Positions 61,270-64,000 of a stretch of DNA of 64,000 nucleotides are shown one piece after another (positions within the stretch are counted from its first letter, which is position 1; each line of letters opens with the position of its first letter). The notes below the pieces were generated by a model that saw only the letters and a program-made list of their open reading frames with translations, was not told the DNA's origin and searched no databases. The translations under genes were made by a program, and so were the position numbers. The stretch is from an uncultured Hyphomicrobiales bacterium. GTDB taxonomy: Bacteria; Pseudomonadota; Alphaproteobacteria; Rhizobiales; Ancalomicrobiaceae. The stretch covers positions 310,001 to 374,000 of the forward strand of contig CAIYYN010000054.1 in assembly GCA_903930435.1 (NCBI GenBank), written 5' to 3'.

Positions 61270-62016
61270 TCAGATGCAGCGCCCACCATCCACTTCGAGC
61301 GCGACCCCGGTGAGGAACCGGGCTTCGTCGGAGGCGAGGTACAGGGCTGCATTTGCCATGTCTTCCGGCGTTGAAAGTCGTCCGATCGGGATCGACGATA
61401 CGAACTTTGCACGGAGCTCCGGCGTATCCTCACCCATGAATTGAGCGAGCATGCCCGTTTCACCGGCGACGGGACAGAGGCAATTCACGCGGATCTGTTC
61501 AGGGGCAAGTTCCACCGCCATCGCCTTGGTCATCGTAATGACGGCACCCTTGCTCGTATTGTACCAGACAAGACCGGGACGAGGACGGATGCCGGCCGTA
61601 GAAGCGGTGTTGATGATGACGCCACCGCCTCGCTTGCGGAATTCGGGCACGGCGACCTGGGCGGCGAGGTAGAGCGCCTTCACGTTCACGGCAAAGATGC
61701 GATCATAGACGTCCTCGGTGACGTCCAGCATGGGGCCGTTGCGATGGGTATAGCCCGCATTGTTCACGAGGATGTCGAGCCCGCCAAATGCGCGGATGGC
61801 CGCGTCGATCATCGCTTCGGTATCGCTGCGGCTCGATACGTCAACGGCCAGACCAATAGCCGATGGTCCCAGACTTGCTGCGACAGCCTTCGCGCCCTCG
61901 CCGTTGAGATCGGCAACAACGACGCGGGCGCCCTCTGCAACGAACCGCTCCGCAATCCCCTTGCCAAACCCGGACGCGGCTCCTGTTACGACTGCTACCT
62001 TGCCCTGCAAACGCAT
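61270..62016 (-). CDS. Short-chain dehydrogenase/reductase
   Basis: A 248-residue classical SDR. Cofactor motif VVTGAASGFGKGIAERF (about 9-25), NNAGYTHRNG (about 85) and the catalytic Tyr-Lys in WYNTSKGAVITMTKAM (about 150-158) are all present. The start at 62016 has GGGAG 5 bases before it; 4 codons upstream are also open. Substrate unknown; many relatives reduce sugars or 3-oxoacyl groups. Confidence 0.92.
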   Translation of the reverse strand: MRLQGKVAVVTGAASGFGKGIAERFVAEGARVVVADLNGEGAKAVAASLGPSAIGLAVDVSSRSDTEAMIDAAIRAFGGLDILVNNAGYTHRNGPMLDVTEDVYDRIFAVNVKALYLAAQVAVPEFRKRGGGVIINTASTAGIRPRPGLVWYNTSKGAVITMTKAMAVELAPEQIRVNCLCPVAGETGMLAQFMGEDTPELRAKFVSSIPIGRLSTPEDMANAALYLASDEARFLTGVALEVDGGRCI

Positions 62017-62147
62017 ATTCGCTCCCATTCAACGGTGCCATTGTTCTGGCACCTGTTTTCGGGCTTGCAGAGGCAGACGTCCAGTGGGCAGTTCCGCGAA
62101 ATAGGCGATGCTGCCCTGACGTTTGTTGAGGGCAAGTCTCAAACCGC

Positions 62148-62173
62148 AAAAACCCGACCGTTTCCGGCCGGGT
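62148..62173 (-). terminator. Intrinsic terminator for the first phasin gene
   Basis: On the minus strand, a 9-bp stem with GAAA loop (ACCCGGCCG and CGGTCGGGT, one G-T pair) followed by TTTTTG. It is about 90 bases downstream of the phasin stop and before the SDR gene. Confidence 0.7.
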
Positions 62174-62262
62174 CTTGCAACTCACTCACTTAATAACGCC
62201 TGCCACAAACTCACATAACGGGTCGGCGCAACGCACCACAAGTCAAAGTCAGGGTTGCCCTA

Positions 62263-62796
62263 TCAGGCGACCTTGAATTCCTTCATGGCCTTCTCGGTAG
62301 CAGCCTTCACCGGAGCGGCGGTGTCGGTGGCGACCTTCTTGGCGGTCTCCTGAAGTTCCTTGACCTGTGCGGTCAGAACTTCGAACTGCTTGCGCGCAAA
62401 CGTGGTCTGCAGCTCAACAGCTTCAGCCAGCGTCTTGACTGCGAAGAATTCCTTGGCGAAGCCGAAAGCGGCGTCGGTGTTGGTCTTCACGGCTTCGAGC
62501 GACTTCGTGTTGAACTCAAGAGCGCCAGCGCGGGCGGTCTCATAGGTGTCTTCGACGAGATCGGTTGCTTCCTCAGCAGCGGCCTTCATCTTTGCGTAGC
62601 TGGCCTTGGCCTGCTCAACGGACTTCTCAGCCATTTCGCGGAAAGCAGCCGGAACTTCAGCCTTCGGCATTTCGAACTTCGGCATCTCGAACTTGGGCAT
62701 TTCGAACTTCGGGAATTCGAATGCAGATGCCGTTGTCTTTTCAGCGGATGCGGCCTTGGCGGGTTTCTTGGCGGGTGTTGCTGCTGCGTCGGTCAT
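62263..62796 (-). CDS. Phasin family protein with KFEMP repeats
   Basis: A 177-residue granule-associated protein. The N-terminal 25 residues are Ala/Lys rich and lead to a run of repeated KFEMP units (FEFPKFEMPKFEMPKFEMP, about residues 26-45). The rest is amphipathic and helical, with AAFREMAEKSVEQAKASYAKMKAAAEEATDLVEDTY, typical of the phasin_2 domain. Phasins coat polyhydroxyalkanoate granules and control their number and size. A longer upstream region than normal suggests regulated transcription. Confidence 0.9.
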   Translation of the reverse strand: MTDAAATPAKKPAKAASAEKTTASAFEFPKFEMPKFEMPKFEMPKAEVPAAFREMAEKSVEQAKASYAKMKAAAEEATDLVEDTYETARAGALEFNTKSLEAVKTNTDAAFGFAKEFFAVKTLAEAVELQTTFARKQFEVLTAQVKELQETAKKVATDTAAPVKAATEKAMKEFKVA

Positions 62797-63413
62797 GGGA
62801 AGCTCCTCAGTTTTGAAGGGGTGACAAATGTCACTGTGTCTCAGTTTCCACGAGGCGGGTTTTTGCCTCGAAAGTGAAATTCCGAATGCGGGACTTTGGC
62901 GATTGCTCGAAATGTCTTGTCGTCTTCATCTCGATGGGTTCGCCATCATGAAGGTCCCGATCTCCTAACAAAGCTGTTCGGACCTGAACCTTGCCAGCCG
63001 AGAACATCTTCCCGCTGCTTGACGGTGTGTATAGCGAAGGCCTGTGTGCAGTGCAACATAATTTTGCATCGCACGCGCATTTGCGGAGCTGATTTGTCAA
63101 ATGTGAATAGCTTTCCCTTCGTCGGAATACGGACGATCCGCTTGAAATCCGCCGAAATCGGGCGGTTCCAGCATGGGCAACAATCAAAATGAGCGCGTGA
63201 TAATCAGAGCCTATCCCGCAAAATCCCATGTAACTGGCGCATGATAAAGGCTGCATTCAGGTCTGTTTTTGTCGGGGTACGACTAAAGTCCGGGCCACTC
63301 TTCGCACTTGCGAAGAGTGGTGGCTTGTTTCCATACAAAAAGCCGGTCGAAGCGAACTTCGACCGGCTTCACGAAAATGTTATCGGACCAATCATTGAAC
63401 CGGCGAGGGCCGA
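62797..63413. other. Region between the two phasin genes
   Basis: About 620 bp. It holds the long leader of the first phasin, a TGCA-rich segment at 63046-63080, a hairpin at 63295-63320 (arms CCACTCTTCG and complement), and the terminator of the second phasin. A 141-codon minus-strand frame shows no family likeness and is not called. Confidence 0.55.
63336..63369 (-). terminator. Intrinsic terminator for the second phasin gene
   Basis: Perfect 13-bp stem (AAGCCGGTCGAAG and its complement, loop CGAA) followed on the minus strand by TTTTTGT. It lies 45 bases downstream of the phasin stop. Confidence 0.85.
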
Positions 63414-63800
63414 TCAGGCCTTTTTCGCGGTTTCCGCTACCGCCGATGCAGCTTTCTGGGCAGACTCAGAGACGACACGTGTCTGTTCGCCGATTGCGGC
63501 CATCCGGGTTTTCAGGAAGGCATTCTGCAACTCGACGAGTTCCTGCACGCTCTTTGCCTTTGTCAGCTTCTGCGCATGATCAAACGCTGCAGCGACATTT
63601 TCTTCCGCCAGTTCCAGAACAGTCTTCTGCAATTCTGCTGCGCTGGCCTGCGATGCGGTCGAGGTCTTTTCGACCTTGGCGATGGCGCCATGGGTCGCGT
63701 TGATGAAATCGTCGAAGGCCTTCTTGGCCTGATCGACGCTCTTTTCGGTGAACTCCCGAACGGCCTCGGGGATTTCAAACTTAGGCATTTGATCGGTCAT
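63414..63800 (-). CDS. Phasin family protein
   Basis: A 128-residue phasin_2-type protein: PKFEIPEAVREFTEKSVDQAKKAFDDFINATHGAIAKVEKTS at the start and ENVAAAFDHAQKLTKAKSVQELVELQNAFLKTRMAAIGEQTRVVSESAQKAA later. It is a short, all-helical PHA granule protein. A single KFEIP unit precedes the domain, related to the repeated motif of the other phasin. A GGAGG stands 9 bases before the ATG. Confidence 0.9.
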   Translation of the reverse strand: MTDQMPKFEIPEAVREFTEKSVDQAKKAFDDFINATHGAIAKVEKTSTASQASAAELQKTVLELAEENVAAAFDHAQKLTKAKSVQELVELQNAFLKTRMAAIGEQTRVVSESAQKAASAVAETAKKA

Positions 63801-64000
63801 AACGACGTCCTCCAGATTGCAACTGACGGTCCAAACCGGCCGTCATTTCACGATGCTGCCAACCACATTCATCCTTAACAGCAATAACGCCACTTCGTCG
63901 ACGCGACTATGGTGCAGGCTTCGTTGAGTTACACTATATTAAAGAAGGATTAATATCGATTGCCGCAACGATTCGCGTGTCGTTGCGGGTTCTGGAGCCC
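63801..64000. other. Leader and right end of window
   Basis: About 200 bp with the promoter of the second phasin on the minus strand. AT-rich near 63935-63960. No other gene seen. Confidence 0.45.

Noticed and set aside
62831-63256. 141-codon minus-strand frame between phasins
   Set aside because: Low-complexity, no motif and overlaps the phasin leader.

Overview
The window is a GC-rich chromosomal segment of an alphaproteobacterium, most probably of the order Hyphomicrobiales (Rhizobiales). The evidence is gene content rather than any single marker: a hisB-hisH-hisA-hisF-hisE-coaA run, an Irr-type Fur regulator divergent from fabA-fabB-fabI, two phasins (polyhydroxyalkanoate granule proteins), and several regulator and transporter types common in soil and plant-associated alphaproteobacteria. 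I cannot assign a genus from sequence alone.

Layout. 0.1-6.8 kb (minus strand): coaA and the histidine genes hisE, hisF, hisA, hisH, a DUF2628 membrane protein, hisB, and upstream a membrane glycosyltransferase. 7.1-11.7 kb: a periplasmic solute-binding protein, an acetyltransferase, an alpha/beta hydrolase, a CAP-domain lipoprotein and two RNA methyltransferases. 12.1-18.2 kb: a form II-type carbon monoxide dehydrogenase-like cluster (coxG, coxS, coxL, coxM) followed by a class V aminotransferase. 18.3-21.6 kb: a chemoreceptor, a tiny secreted protein and a porin. 21.9-32.5 kb: a CoA-dependent catabolic cluster, with CoA-transferase, IclR regulator and flavin oxidoreductase divergent from an acyl-CoA ligase, two acyl-CoA dehydrogenases, PxpB/PxpC and a transglutaminase-like protein. 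32.6-39.6 kb: a branched-chain-type ABC importer operon that ends in a cupin and an FAD monooxygenase, divergent from a MarR regulator with a likely operator between them.

39.7-46.0 kb is a small integrated element. It is bounded by a perfect 54-bp direct repeat of the 3' part of a tRNA-Arg(ACG) gene. It carries a tyrosine integrase, a RelE/HigB-HigA toxin-antitoxin pair with a third Xre-type gene, an AT-rich HicB-domain/HTH fusion protein that I regard as the most unusual gene here, two small AlpA/Xis-type DNA-binding proteins, three overlapping small genes, a probable minus-strand small gene and a lipoprotein. An 11-bp tandem repeat just inside each end looks like integrase arm-binding sites.

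46.4-64 kb returns to core chromosome: a PfkB sugar/adenosine kinase, TetR regulator and aldo/keto reductase; an ArsR-SRPBCC pair; a cupin-Xre regulator and irr; fabA, fabB, fabI with a clear terminator; an aminotransferase; recR; lepA; a secreted hypothetical; GtrA; a polytopic membrane protein; a short-chain dehydrogenase; and two phasins with intrinsic terminators. No rRNA or CRISPR array was seen. One complete tRNA is present.
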